A DNA stretch of 64,000 bases from Rutpela maculata. Its lineage: Eukaryota; Arthropoda; Insecta; Coleoptera; Cerambycidae. Below are positions 1 through 12,700 of the stretch, piece after piece. Below the pieces are notes generated by a model. It saw only the letters and a list, made by a program, of their open reading frames with translations, had not been told where the DNA came from and did no database searches. The position numbers and the translations under genes are program-made. Numbering within the stretch: position 1 is the first letter of the stretch; the number at the start of each line of letters is the position of its first letter. The stretch lies in assembly GCA_936432065.2 (NCBI GenBank), contig OW386289.2, positions 34,093,372 through 34,157,371 of the forward strand, given 5' to 3'.

Positions 1-766
1 ACAATAACCAACAATTTAGCATTTAATGCAGAAGACTGCATTTGTGACTGACCAAACATTTCTGTTGCGAAATCCACTAATTTAGCTACACAAGTTTTAT
101 TTTGGTCAAATCTAAAATTTTGCAACAACTTTACCCCACTTTTATCTGTAAACTGATCTGTCAATTTATGCAATACTTGAATGGCTTCTCCAAAGCTTAT
201 CACGGATAACTGTCCGCTTTCCAATAGAGTTAAGGCCTTTGAAATAAGAGACACACTCTCAAATGCGAGCTCTTTAGAGTGGTTGTCAGCCATGCTAGAT
301 GAATCATCTATAGCGAGCACAATTTGGTACTCTCGCTTGGAAGGTTTTGTCCTCCTCAACCAAATCTTGTCTTTTCGAAACTGTGATGCGATATACGGTA
401 TCACTTTTCTCATGTTAATTCTTCTACCAGTTCTAAAATCTCCTCTCAGTCTACTTGCTTGAGTTGGTTCCAAAACAAGCCTCAACTGTTCAGATAGATC
501 TTGAGCTAGAGACAAGGTTACCGAGGTTATTTTCTGCCACGTTTGTTCAGCCTCTATTGTAGCTGGAGGATCATTCCATGCTGATAATTGTTGTTCTACT
601 TCAGACCTCAGGTCATTGATTTCTTCAAGTGATAACCTATTCGCAGTGGTTTCAACGATATTGTCATACTGGGTGTGGTGTGTCGATTCTGTACTACGAG
701 GAACCGTTGTAGTTTCTATCACATCGCCTTCTATGTCTATGTCTTGTATATCTTCCACTATATCAC
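1..766 (-). CDS. MDN1: MDN1 MIDAS / von Willebrand A domain exon (continues past position 1)
   Basis: The exon begins with two bases of a Gly codon at 766 and is open to the window edge. Residues 1-80 are still acidic tail. Residues 80-145 hold LAQDLSEQLRLVLEPTQASRLRGDFRTGRR, INMRKVIPYIASQFRKDKIWLRR and TKPSKREYQ, the basic block before the domain. The metal-ion-dependent adhesion site follows as AIDDSSSM (DxSxS at 308-294), which binds Mg2+ and the acidic residue of the UBL domains of Rsa4/NLE1 and Ytm1/WDR12. SGQLSVISFGE and the helix after it fit the Rossmann-like fold. About 120 more residues, including the later metal ligands, lie outside. Confidence 0.97.
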
Positions 767-3700
767 CTGCAAATTAATACAAGTTTAGGTTTAGTCCAAA
801 ATGTAACTGTTAAAGTGCCTCCCTCCTTATTAGTTTTAAAAAATTACCTACCTTCAGGATGCTGCTTTTTATTTTTTTTCGTGTCCTTAGTTTTTTCAAT
901 TTTTTCAGATTTTTCAACAGGTACCTCAACAATATCAACATCTTCGCTTTCATCTTCTGAAGGCAAATCTTCGGTGGACTCTGTTGGTTTATCTGCTTCC
1001 TCATCTTCTTTAGTTGGAACTTCTTTCATTTGGTTTTCTGCCTGTTCCTTTGTTGCTGCATCTAGAACCTACAGGATATAAAATTATTGAGATTCAATAA
1101 TGACTTTTTATTTCTCTTACCTGAGTGGCAGGGTCTTTTGCATCCTTTATATGTTGGTACATTTCGGCAACTTCATCTTTGTCACTTTCTTCCATTTCTG
1201 GTTCTCCTTGTTCTTTTGGATTCATTGTTTTGAGTTTCTTCTTCACAGGTTCATTAACGTCACCTACAAACATTTATTTAACTAGGAGTATTCTAGCAAT
1301 TAACGAGATGGATATTACCTAAACTTCTTTGTGAGTCTGACTCACCAGGCTTCTGTTTTTTCACTTGGTCTTCTTCTAACTCTCTTTTGGCACTCTTAAT
1401 GTCTTGGGGAGCGCTAGTTTTTGCAGAGTGGCCAGTAGTGCTTTCCTCCATTTGGGACTGACCCACACCTTCCTTATCGGGCCTATCCTCTTGGCAAAGT
1501 TCTTCAATGGGTTGATTGGATTTTTGATTTTCTGATTGATTTACCTCAGTCTAAAACAAATAAATTGGCAAATATACAATCACCGATAGAGAATACCATA
1601 GTCGGAAAAACTTTGGCAACTTAACTCATCTTTCCACAAAAACGAATCTTATGCTTACTTTATCAGCTGCATCAGCTTCGTCGATCTCCATAGCTTCCAC
1701 GTTTTTCTGATTTGTTTGTGTTTGATCCAATGCAGTTTCATCAACTTCAACACTATCCTCATTTTCTTTATCTTCTTTTTCAATTTCAGATGTTTCATTC
1801 ACATCCTTACCATCGTCTTTGGACGACTCCATATCTTTTTCTTTATCCTTGCCATGTTCATCACCTTCATTATCATCATCGTCCTTTTTTGTTATTTCTT
1901 CATCATCACTACTAAAGTCTTTTTCTTCATCATTTTTGCCCTCATCTTCTTTATTAGCCTCTCCTTCCTCGGGTTTTTCTTCTGGAGTAGTCTGTTCTTT
2001 CATTGTATCTATATCAAAGGGGTTTTCCTCCTGATTTTCATTTTCATTTTCTTGTCCCTCATCCAATTGTAAGTCATCTGGCAGATCCATTGGCTCTGGT
2101 TCAGGTAGTTCCGGTTGTTTTCCATGGTGAGGATCAACTTGGTCATCATCATATTCAGGTTCATCTAATTCATTTATGTCTTTCTTATTCTTTTCCTTTT
2201 CTTCCGAGGCAATTTGGTCATCTTTTTCCTCCGAATCATCTTTTGAAGGTTTATCTTCCTTGGCACTAAGCTGGTCTTGTCCTTCCTTCTCTCTTTTGTC
2301 ACCTTTCTCTTCTTTCTGTTCAGATCCTAAAAATAATGATATCATCTATCATAATAAAAATTTCAATAATGTATATCTACACATATTTGAGATACTTATG
2401 GAACCTTAATTATTCCAGAAATTATACAATAATAATAACTTTATTCCCGAGAAACTATACAGTTTATGACTAGGGAATAACATTATATGCATATATACAT
2501 ATTTAAATTACTAGTAAAATACAGAGTACAATCAATATATAAATAACTTCAAGTTAATAATATATTTTTTTACATTTTTAATTTTGTTTATTATTTTCTT
2601 TATATGTTAATAATACCTTTTTCTACTAATTTTATCTTTCTGTAGTAAGCAATTGTCGTGATGAAATAGAAATTGCGGCGGAACAGACCCGGAGCGCAAT
2701 TATTTCAGCATATCATGAAAACTCTCCACTAAAAACGAAAAAAGACAACAGAGGGGCATCTTGGTGGAACAAAAAATTAGATAAAATGAGAAAAGAAGTT
2801 CGACGCCTCTGTAATCGAGCTAAAGATTCGGGCAACTGGGAACAATATAGATCTGCGCTAACGGACTATAATAAAGAAATCAGAAGGGCAAAAAGGGAAT
2901 CTTGGAGGAGGTTCTGCGAGAGTATTACTGACTTACCTAGCAGCACTAGAATCCACAAGATCATTTCCAGAGAGCCGGCAAGAGAATTTGGTATGGTAAA
3001 ACGTCCAGATGGCTCATTTGCTGAATCTGGAAAGGAAACCCTTGAACTCCTTACACTGAACCAATTCCTAGGGAGTTCGATCCTGGATAACCAACAACCA
3101 CCACCATCGGCAGGCCGAACCAAACGACCTCACAAAGACGACTGGCTGGTGGCCAAAAAGGTTATCACAGCACCAGCGATTGAATGGGCGATCAAATCTT
3201 TTCAACCATTCAAATCGCCTGGTGAGGATGGCATTTTTCCAGCGCTGCTACAAAACGGACTGGAAATACTGCTACCTTTCCTCATCAGACTATACAGAGC
3301 TGGTCTGGTATGGAACTATATCCCATCCAGTTGGGCGGCGGTAAAAGTGGTATATATACCAAAAGTGGGTCGGACAGAACCAGATCCCAAATCGCTAAGA
3401 CCCATCAGCCTGACATCATTTCTGTTGAAAGGCCTAGAAAAGGTTCTGGATGGACATATCAGGGGAAACATCCTGAGCACCTATCCTCTGAATGTTCACC
3501 AGTATGCCTATCAACCCGGCAAATCAACAGAACTAGCACTAAATAACCTGGTCGGGAAAATCACACAATCTCTTGAGGAAAAAGAGATTGCGGTGGCAGC
3601 ATTCCTTGACATCGAAGGAGCATTCAACAATGCATTGCCCAACTCCCTATATACAGCTGCGGCTGCTAGAGGGGTTGAGCTAACTATAACTGGCTGGATT

Positions 3701-6700
3701 CAAGCTATGCTTGAAAACAGAATCATAACGACTTCTCTACAGGGAGAAACGGTCAGATTCAGGGCCGCAAGAGGGTGTCCACAAGGCGGGGTACTTTCCC
3801 CCCTTTTATGGTCACTGCTTGTGGATGATCTGCTGGCCATTCTCTCTCTGTGGGAAGCCGAGATTCAAGCATATGCGGACGATCTAGTCATTATGGTTAG
3901 AGGAAAATCTGAAGAGATACTCTCTAATACCCTTCAAGAGGTGCTAAATACAGTCCATATTTGGTGTGAGAGGGAGCAGATGACTGTGAACCCCCACAAA
4001 ACTGTAATAGTACCCTTCGCCAGAAAAAGGAGGCTGAACAATTTAGTGCCGCCCTCCTTAGCAGGTGAAACTATTCCATTTGCGGGGGAAGTGAAATATC
4101 TAGGGGTTACACTAGATAAATCACTCAACTGGAACTCCCATCTGGAAAAGGTAATCCACAAGGCGCGACTCTCCTTGTGGACATGTCGCAGAATTTGTGG
4201 AAAAACCTGGGGTATAGGTCCCCAACAAATATACTGGCTATATGTTACGGTCATAAGACCAATGGTAGCGTATGCCTCCATAGTTTGGTGGTCGAAAGGG
4301 CTACAACAAACGACCAAAGCCAAACTCTCTGGTCTACAGAGACAAGCATGTCTGGCAGTAACTGGTGCGATAAGTACCACACCGTCAGCAGCTCTGGAAA
4401 TCCTCCTGGATCTACCTCCTCTCCACATCTACTTGGAGAGAGAGGCCAGGTGGGCAACATACAGACTTCAACAAGTGGCAAATAATATGCCGCAGGCTAG
4501 CATCATGGAACGCAACAGGCTGTCAGATGACATGGAGTGTCATGGCATCCTGGGAATGCTTTCAGATGTGATGCCTACCACGACCAACTATGAACTGCCT
4601 TTTACCGTCCTTTTTCCTGGAAGAGACGAATGGGATCGGAATAAAACTGACCTACAAAGAGCAGACATCTGTTGGTTTACAGACGGCTCCAAAACCCCTG
4701 AGGGAGTTGGAGCTGGAGCATACAGTCGCAACCCAAAGGTAAGAATCACTTCGAGCCTGGGTAACTATGCGACTGTCTTTCAGGCAGAAGTTCATGCCAT
4801 TGAACTGTGTACAAGGAGGCTTGAGCAGATGCATCCTAGACACAGATCAATAAAAATCTTTTCAGACAGCCAAGCAGCTCTTAAAGCTCTTGGCTCACAT
4901 CGCTGCAATTCTAAATTGGTCTGGAATTGCCAAAAGGCTCTAGCCCGATTGGGCAGATACAACAAATTAACTCTGGTCTGGATACCGGCCATTCTGGCTT
5001 GGAGGGCAACGAAGTAGCCGACTCTTTAGCCAGGGAAGGTGCGGTATCAAAATTTATCGGACCGGAGCCAGTGCTTGGCATATCGGCAAGCACTGCGAAA
5101 ACCACCATCTTGGCCTGGACTGAGGGGAAAATCCTCCAGTACTGGCAAGAACTACCAGGATTAGTTCATTCAAAGGAGTTCATCACATACCCTTTGAAAT
5201 CAAGAACTAAAAAACTATTAGAGTTAAATAGGTTACACCTAAGAACTCTAGTTGGCCTATACACTGGGCACTGCAGACTTAACCACCACCTACACAGACT
5301 CGGAATAGCGGACAACGCTGAATGCCGACTGTGTCTGGAGGAGGATGAAACGGCAGCGCACATTTTTTGTACCTGTCCTGCTGCAGAAAGAACCAGATTC
5401 TCACTTTTTGGCAAAGGGCAACTGCTGCCAGAGGATCTGGACAACCTCTCACCCAATAAGGTAGTCGACTTTATCAAAAAGCTGAACCTATTGGGTGAAA
5501 TATAATTAGGAGTGAGCCACAATAGACCAGATGGTCGCGGTGGAGGGTCAGTTACTAGCCCACTCACATATCAACCTAACCTAACCTAAGCAATTGTCAT
5601 ACAAATTTAAACGTGTTAGTACTTATTAAAGCTTATTTAAAACTAATAACAAACCTTCTTCATCATCGTCACCTTCTTCTTCTTTATCAGATCCCCAAAT
5701 TTCTTGATCTAACTGTTCTGCTCCTTTCCCTGTTTCACCCATTTGTTCACTGCCATCAGAATCATCATCAGACTTATCTTCATCATCTCCTTCCGGTTTT
5801 TCCTTATCCTGATGTAAAAAAATATACGTACCATCTGCTACCGCTTTTATTTATAGTAATGTATGACTTACCTGCAGCTTGCTGTCAAAATCTTCACTCA
5901 TTTCGATTCCATTCTCCTCCTCCTTGTGATCTTTATCCTCTTCCTTTTCCTTCTCTTGCCCTGCAGGTTGTGCATCGTCTAATTGATCTTCAGACTCTAT
6001 TTTATCAGAAACGTCTCTTTCGCCTTGACCTTCGCCCAGACCAAGACCATCAGACGGTTTACTAACTCCTTCGTTGTCAATCTCATCTGAAAATTCCGGA
6101 GGGATACAGAAACCCTGAAAAAAAGTGATTAAGCCACATCACGTAGAGTAAGAAAGACAATTACTTACTTTTGATGCCAAATCTATGAAAATATTTAGCA
6201 ATATGCAGTTCATTTTACATATAACTCTATATGCCGAAACTTGTTGAGTTATAAAATAACGGTAAAGTTGTATCGTCTGTTCTAAGAGTGGTAAGCATTG
6301 ATAAACCAAAGTTTTTAATTCCTCTGCAGCATTTGGCGGTGTTTTCTGTAAGACACTAGAAATTTTATGGGTTGTTTGCAGTATCTTCTTCATTTCTAAA
6401 GTGGAGATATCGGAGGACAGATTTTCTACAAGAAGGCTCTTCAGATGCTCTTCCTGCAATTGTTTGTCTTCCGTCGATTCTTCAGACATTTCTTTTGTTT
6501 TTTCCTCTGTAATTACAGTTATGTACTTTTTGTACATGTTTTGCACTACTATCAAATTTCTTTTGGCAAACTTTTCAATCTCTTTCTTGAATGTTTCTAC
6601 ACTGTAAGTTATTTCTTCAGAATATGGCTTTTCAAATTGTTCTCCAATTAAACCAATTTCTTTCATTAACCATGAAAGACTCCCATTAATGGCCACACTG

Positions 6701-9700
6701 CCAAATATTTGTTTTAGATTATCTAAATTTTTATAAATACCTATCAAATCAGTTTCTACATTGTTCAAATCTGAAACTGCAACAAATTCTGGACGTACCA
6801 AATCATACTCAACACTGGGAACATTCCCTTGAGATTTTTGTAGAAACGAATTTAGTTTGTCAGTTGATGTTAACACTTCAGATATCAAACTCATGGCTTT
6901 AGACCACGTTGCATCATTTTTATATTCTATGCGAGTTTTGACGTCTGATTTTAAAATAGGTACTTCCAAAGCCTCGCTGCTAAAATTATCCTCTATAGGG
7001 CAACTGTTTAAGATTATCTTGCACTGATTCATTACAATTGTTATATTTTTCAATAGCTGTCTAGTATTTTCAAGTACTTCAATGTGCAAAAAACTTTTTC
7101 CTTCACATGAATCAGTCAGTTGTTTTGCATAGAAACGTAAATAGTAATATGCTCTACTCGAATCTATTAGTTCAGATTTTTGCTTTTGTGCCAAATTCTA
7201 AAAAAAAAAAAAAAAATGTACAAAGCGAATTGACTGACGAAAGCTATTTTCTCTTTTTATGATACGACTATAAAATATTCTGGAAAACGTGTCATGCCAA
7301 TTATGAAATCATCACTCATTAACGCTGTGAGTGATCAAAACATAAAATTATAAGCTATGTTGCCCTTCATACATAACTAGCCCAGAAAGAGTAAGATTTA
7401 TTTATAAAAAAAAATAATAGTTACAATCATGACTTATTGGGCGAAATATTTAATTTCCTAATGACAATGTGGAAGTCATGGAAAAGAACACATAACAAAA
7501 AAGTTCTTAAACTACCAGAGGAGTCCTTAATTGGCCACCTTTTGCGTATTAATGACAATATCTAAACATTTTAATAATGAATAATCTAAACTTTTTACTA
7601 TAGAAAAATCATGGTATTCTATGAAATCCTTTTTTTGTTGAGCGTTTTTCCATATTTTCATTAGAAAATTTAATATTTTTACCTAAAATATTTTCGTTTT
7701 TATTTTAATTTCTTACCATTAAATGCAAAGTAAAACCTTTACATCTCTCAATATTCTGCAAACCAAGATCTTTTGCAGGATTTGTTAGTGCTGTAGCCAA
7801 TACATCGGCCCTCATTAAAGACCTCACATAATATGTTTCACACGAGTCCCATATAATTAACATTTTCTCTACCTTATGGCTAAAATGGAAGATAATTTTT
7901 TAATGCCGTAACATTTAATACATTATTTTTCTTACCTATGACTTATGTAGTCAAAATTAGCACTCAAATCCACAGGCTTCAAGATAAAGTCAGCAGAGGG
8001 GTCCTTCAGCTTTGACTCAATAATACCAGTTCTAAAAGACAGGCCGAGTTTACTTAAATTCTTAAATAAATCGGCTAAAGCTCTATGCTTCTGTTGTAGA
8101 ATGTTTTTAACATGGGATTTTTGTTTCTCTTTTGGCAAGTTTGTATCAACCTATGGAAAAAATATGTTGTTGCTAATAAACCAAAAACATCATTGCACCC
8201 AAAAATTTACCTCCAAGCCTTGAAGATGGGAACTGGTCTCAATGACTTCCGTCACAAATCCGTCTAACGTTTGAACTAGGCTTGGATAATTTGTGGCGAG
8301 AATTATTTTCTTGCAAAACTGTCTCGATTTTAGAAAATAAGATTCCACTTTGCTCATAAATCCCTCTACTGTTCCCAATTCAGTGAAATGAATTTTCTGT
8401 AATTTTGTAATTGTTAAACAAAGTTCAATAAAACATACATTGATTACTATACCGAGTGTCAACTAGATCACTTTCCCGCCGTCATTTCTCGAGATGAAAC
8501 TAGCCACGCATCACATTTTACCAAAATTACATTTTTTTATTTATCTGTTAAATTTTTATGACTTCCAATTTCACCGGAAGTGACCTCTACTTTTGACTAT
8601 GCTATTATTATTTCTTCCATCATTTTCAATATTTTGGAATCGATTTTAATTTTCAATCTAGTGTGCCGTGATCCACCAGAAATTGGATGAAGTAAAAAAA
8701 TATTTTGACGTTTCTGGTTCCTGCATGTACATGCACTAAATCACATTTTTTTTCATCCCCTTTAATAAGGAGGTGGGGGTGGTAATGGGGGTGGCTAATG
8801 CCAAAAATTTCTTTGAGACCTCAGCTTCTCTTGTATATACGAAATACCAATTTCATTGACTCTCACCTGCTTGATTTACCCATTTACCCCAAATTTACCC
8901 CAATTTACCCCCCAATCCTTCGACGGAACAAGATGAAAATCTAGTTCTAGATCTCGTTAAAGTGCATATGTGTACCAAATTTCAAGTCAATATCTCAAAC
9001 GGTTCCAGAGTAAACGTGCGCACAAAAAAAAAAGTTACAGACAGACAGACAGACCGACAGACAGAAATTTTTTTTCGACGTTTCATGACATTTTAAGCCT
9101 ATTTGGGCAATAAAAATTTTTTAAAATTTTTTTGTCGTTACTATACTTCCACTGGACGTGGAAGTAATTAGCACAGTCATATGCAGAATGACCTCTAGAT
9201 TCCAAAAATGCAAAAATATAGAGGGTGTCCTATTTAAAAATCAAAAGTAGAGGTCACTTTCGGTGAAACTGGAAGTAGTAGAAACTTGACAGATTAAAAA
9301 AAATATATATATGTGTTTTTGGTAACATACTATGTGTGCCTAGTTTAATCTCGGTCCATTCAAAAATAAAGAAATGGCGGCCGGAAAGTGATCTCGTTGA
9401 CACTCGGAATTATTATTTAACAGCTTTGTAAAAAAAATTAGTCAGATATTTATCTTTATCCAAAAAAGTACATGAATATTGGCATATTAAAATAGTGCAA
9501 ATAAAATAATTACATGCGTCTAAAAATTAAAATTTATGGTTTCTCTATCCATCCAATTAAAAAATTTAAAAAGGCATTATTGTAAATTAAACATTACAAC
9601 AAGGTTTATCTGGTACCCATGACATCCACCAAACAGACATCCACGACGCACAGCGCCATGGCAATTGAAGGACTGGATGGGATAGGGGCCAGATCAATTA

Positions 9701-12700
9701 AAAATAAATATGAGAGAAAGGAGCCTGGTTCCTTTCTCCTTAGGCGAATTAAGGATATCTCTATCTATACTCTACACTTTATCGAATCATATCTTTCTAA
9801 CAGAAAACAAAAAATTAAAATGAATAATTCATACTCAGATTTTGTTGATATTTCAACTAAAGTAGCTCACGGGTCCATGGTTATAATATACCCTGCACAT
9901 ATTTTAGATTCAGTTACCAATTGTAAAGTACAAGCTTATGTTGATGATATGCAATGGGCTCATTTAGCATTTTCTTAATTTATATTTTAAAAGTGCAGTT
10001 AGTAAATGTGCAAAATATTAGATTTTTTTTTTCAACTGCTTTTCCCTCAAAATAAATAATGAAAATTGAGCGTGCGAAAATACAGTGTGATGTCACACCA
10101 CTCTTGGCAGTCGACCGCTAGCCTGTTCTTATATAGTTTCATACGGCATGCACGACGGACATGTTAATTTCGTTCATATCTTTTAAGCATTCTGTATTTT
10201 GTTATTAACATGGATAAAAAAAAGAGGGTTATATAAATATTGTATAGTTCCAGTATAGTAATAGGTTATTATTAAAAATTGTACAATAATAACATTTGTA
10301 GCTTGAAGATGATATGGAAAATTATATGTATTATAAAATACTTTTTATTTGCACATAACCAATAGCATTATCATGGTAATTTTGTCTGGCTGTGGCGCTG
10401 TTATTTTAATTTTTGTCGAAAAAACCTTTAGATGTGGGCTGCTGATGGAAAGACAAATCCCGGGCCGCTTCACCTGTGCCAATCTACCCTGGTTTTTATT
10501 AAAATATTACAGCTGGCACACGTCAAATTTAAAACTGACAAACAATTTCAACTACGAAACGAATAGTATGAAATACGAATGCCTGCCAAACAAAATAGTC
10601 AAACACAAACAATAGATCGGAATGAATCTATCATTCGATCATTGACAAACGTTGTATTCGCTACCGGAAGAGGCACGAGCTGATTGTTCTTTGGAACAGG
10701 TACTGATCAGAAACAGTGGTCACAGGAGAAACTGGAAAGTGGAAAGTTTAGAAATTAGAACCTAGCTAGGTTAGAATTAGATTAGAAGTTGGTATTTTTC
10801 AGTCTCGTGTCACAATACTCACAATCGCTTATTTATATTTTACTTATATGTCTGTTTTCGGTTCGTAAACTTGGCACAATTTATATTTGAACTGGAACAG
10901 AAACAGATATCACTTAACTGGAGAACACAGAACAGTGATAAATCTTGGCGCAACTTACACAATGCAAGAACTCCTTTCTTGGCAAGGTCAACACTTCAAT
11001 TGGCGGGGCGGGAATGGTAGTAGGTTAGGCATAGTACAGTTACAGAACAAAGTACAAACAAATATACATGACCACGGTGATTTGAAATGGAACCGGAAAC
11101 CACCCTAGAAAGCAAAATTATTTTTAGGGGTTCCAGTTCCGGTACCAATATAAAATGAAATGAGGTCCAGAAAAAAATAGAGGTTCCGGTGCGGTTCTTG
11201 AAAAAAGCGGTCCAGCTCCGTGCTAAAAAATGCGTGAAGCATCTTGTACACATTTTGTCATTGTCAAAGAAAGATTGTTTAAGAAAATTAAACAAATGAA
11301 ATTTCATTTCCACAAACGCTTTTGCGTTCCAAAGAGTACCCGAAAATTTCGCCCCTTTTGAGGACCTCATGAGTTCGATTCAAAAATGGTCTAAATGATA
11401 GCTTTTGGTGATACTTTAAAGTAGGCAAAATTTCAAGTTGAGCATAGTTTTTGTTTTGGAGATATGACGAGTGGAACCTGTTAGTTGACCTGTTCACGGC
11501 AAGATGAATCCAACATTTTTGGCAATCTCGTTCATTATGTTCAAGATTCTCAAATACGCAAAGTGTATCATTTTTCTATGTAAAATCTTCCGTTCTTTTC
11601 GAATCTATCAATGTATTTTTTCAAAAACGTTGTTCAAGTGAGGTATAGCCGATTTTACAGGAAAAAATCAGGATTTTTGCTGATAATATTCGATTAATTG
11701 GTATTTTTATACTGGAGATTTAGCAAATCTCGATAGATACTTCAAACCTTGTATTCGACGGTCTTTGAATTAAAAAGTAAATGTATATTTCTAAGAAAGA
11801 TTAGATTTGGTTATATTACTGAAATATATTTCAATAATATGTAAACCTCTTCACACGTCACGGTACTATGTTTTTTTTATTTTTTTCTTGTTTTGTTTTT
11901 TCAGATTTTTTTTTAATTCACAAATAAATTAATTTATGAAGCGAGTCTTAATAGCAAGCATATTTAACTATGCGAATCTGCTTCTTTACATATAGAAATA
12001 GATACATCACAAATATCTGGATTCGGTATATGAACTCCATACTGTGCATAACCGAGATACCAAACGATTGTCATAATATGGCTACAGCAACCGATGGTCC
12101 GTGAACCACTTTCACAGGTACAGTAACACTCACAGATCGAATCTATTCCAGTTTTTGCCTTATCGACTAGGATAAAAATGTGATGATATCTCCCACTATG
12201 TTAAAAATGCTACTGCTTGTATCTGTTGAGAATTTTAAGATAACGTAAGAGGTCACCGAGAATGTCGGATTCGTCTTGGCGTGGACGAATCATATAACGA
12301 GTTTAACTCAAAAAATGCTCAACTTGAAATTTCGCCTGCTTTAAAGTATCACCATAAACTATCATTTAGACCACTTTTAAATAAAATTCATGAGGTCCCC
12401 AAAAGAGGCCAAAAATAGGGGTTTTTTTGGGTCACTTTTTTGTAAAACAGTTATTAATGACCAAAAGCATCTATAGAAAGAGATATTTTATGGTTTTAAG
12501 TAAAAAAGAGTGGCTAAGCCAAAATTCAATCAATTAGGAAGTTTCCATTTTTCTCATTTTCTCGTGATAATTTTTTTTTTAATTGTCTATAAATAAAAAA
12601 GTTAGCTCTCATCTGAGCCGAGGTTCGATTACGTCACAGTACATGATTCCGTCAACAGCGGGCGGGTCCGGGCACCGGCAGTTTAGTTTATTCAGTGTTA

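Noticed and set aside
181..462. Plus-strand open frame of 93 codons
   Set aside because: It lies antisense within the midasin MIDAS exon and has no motif. It is a shadow frame.
1712..2409. Several plus-strand open frames rich in Phe, Ile, Ser and His
   Set aside because: They are antisense readings of the Asp/Glu-rich midasin exon 1659-2326. Their composition is explained by that.
3934..4481. Minus-strand frames across the LINE
   Set aside because: Antisense to the RT and RNase H coding sequence, with no domain of their own.
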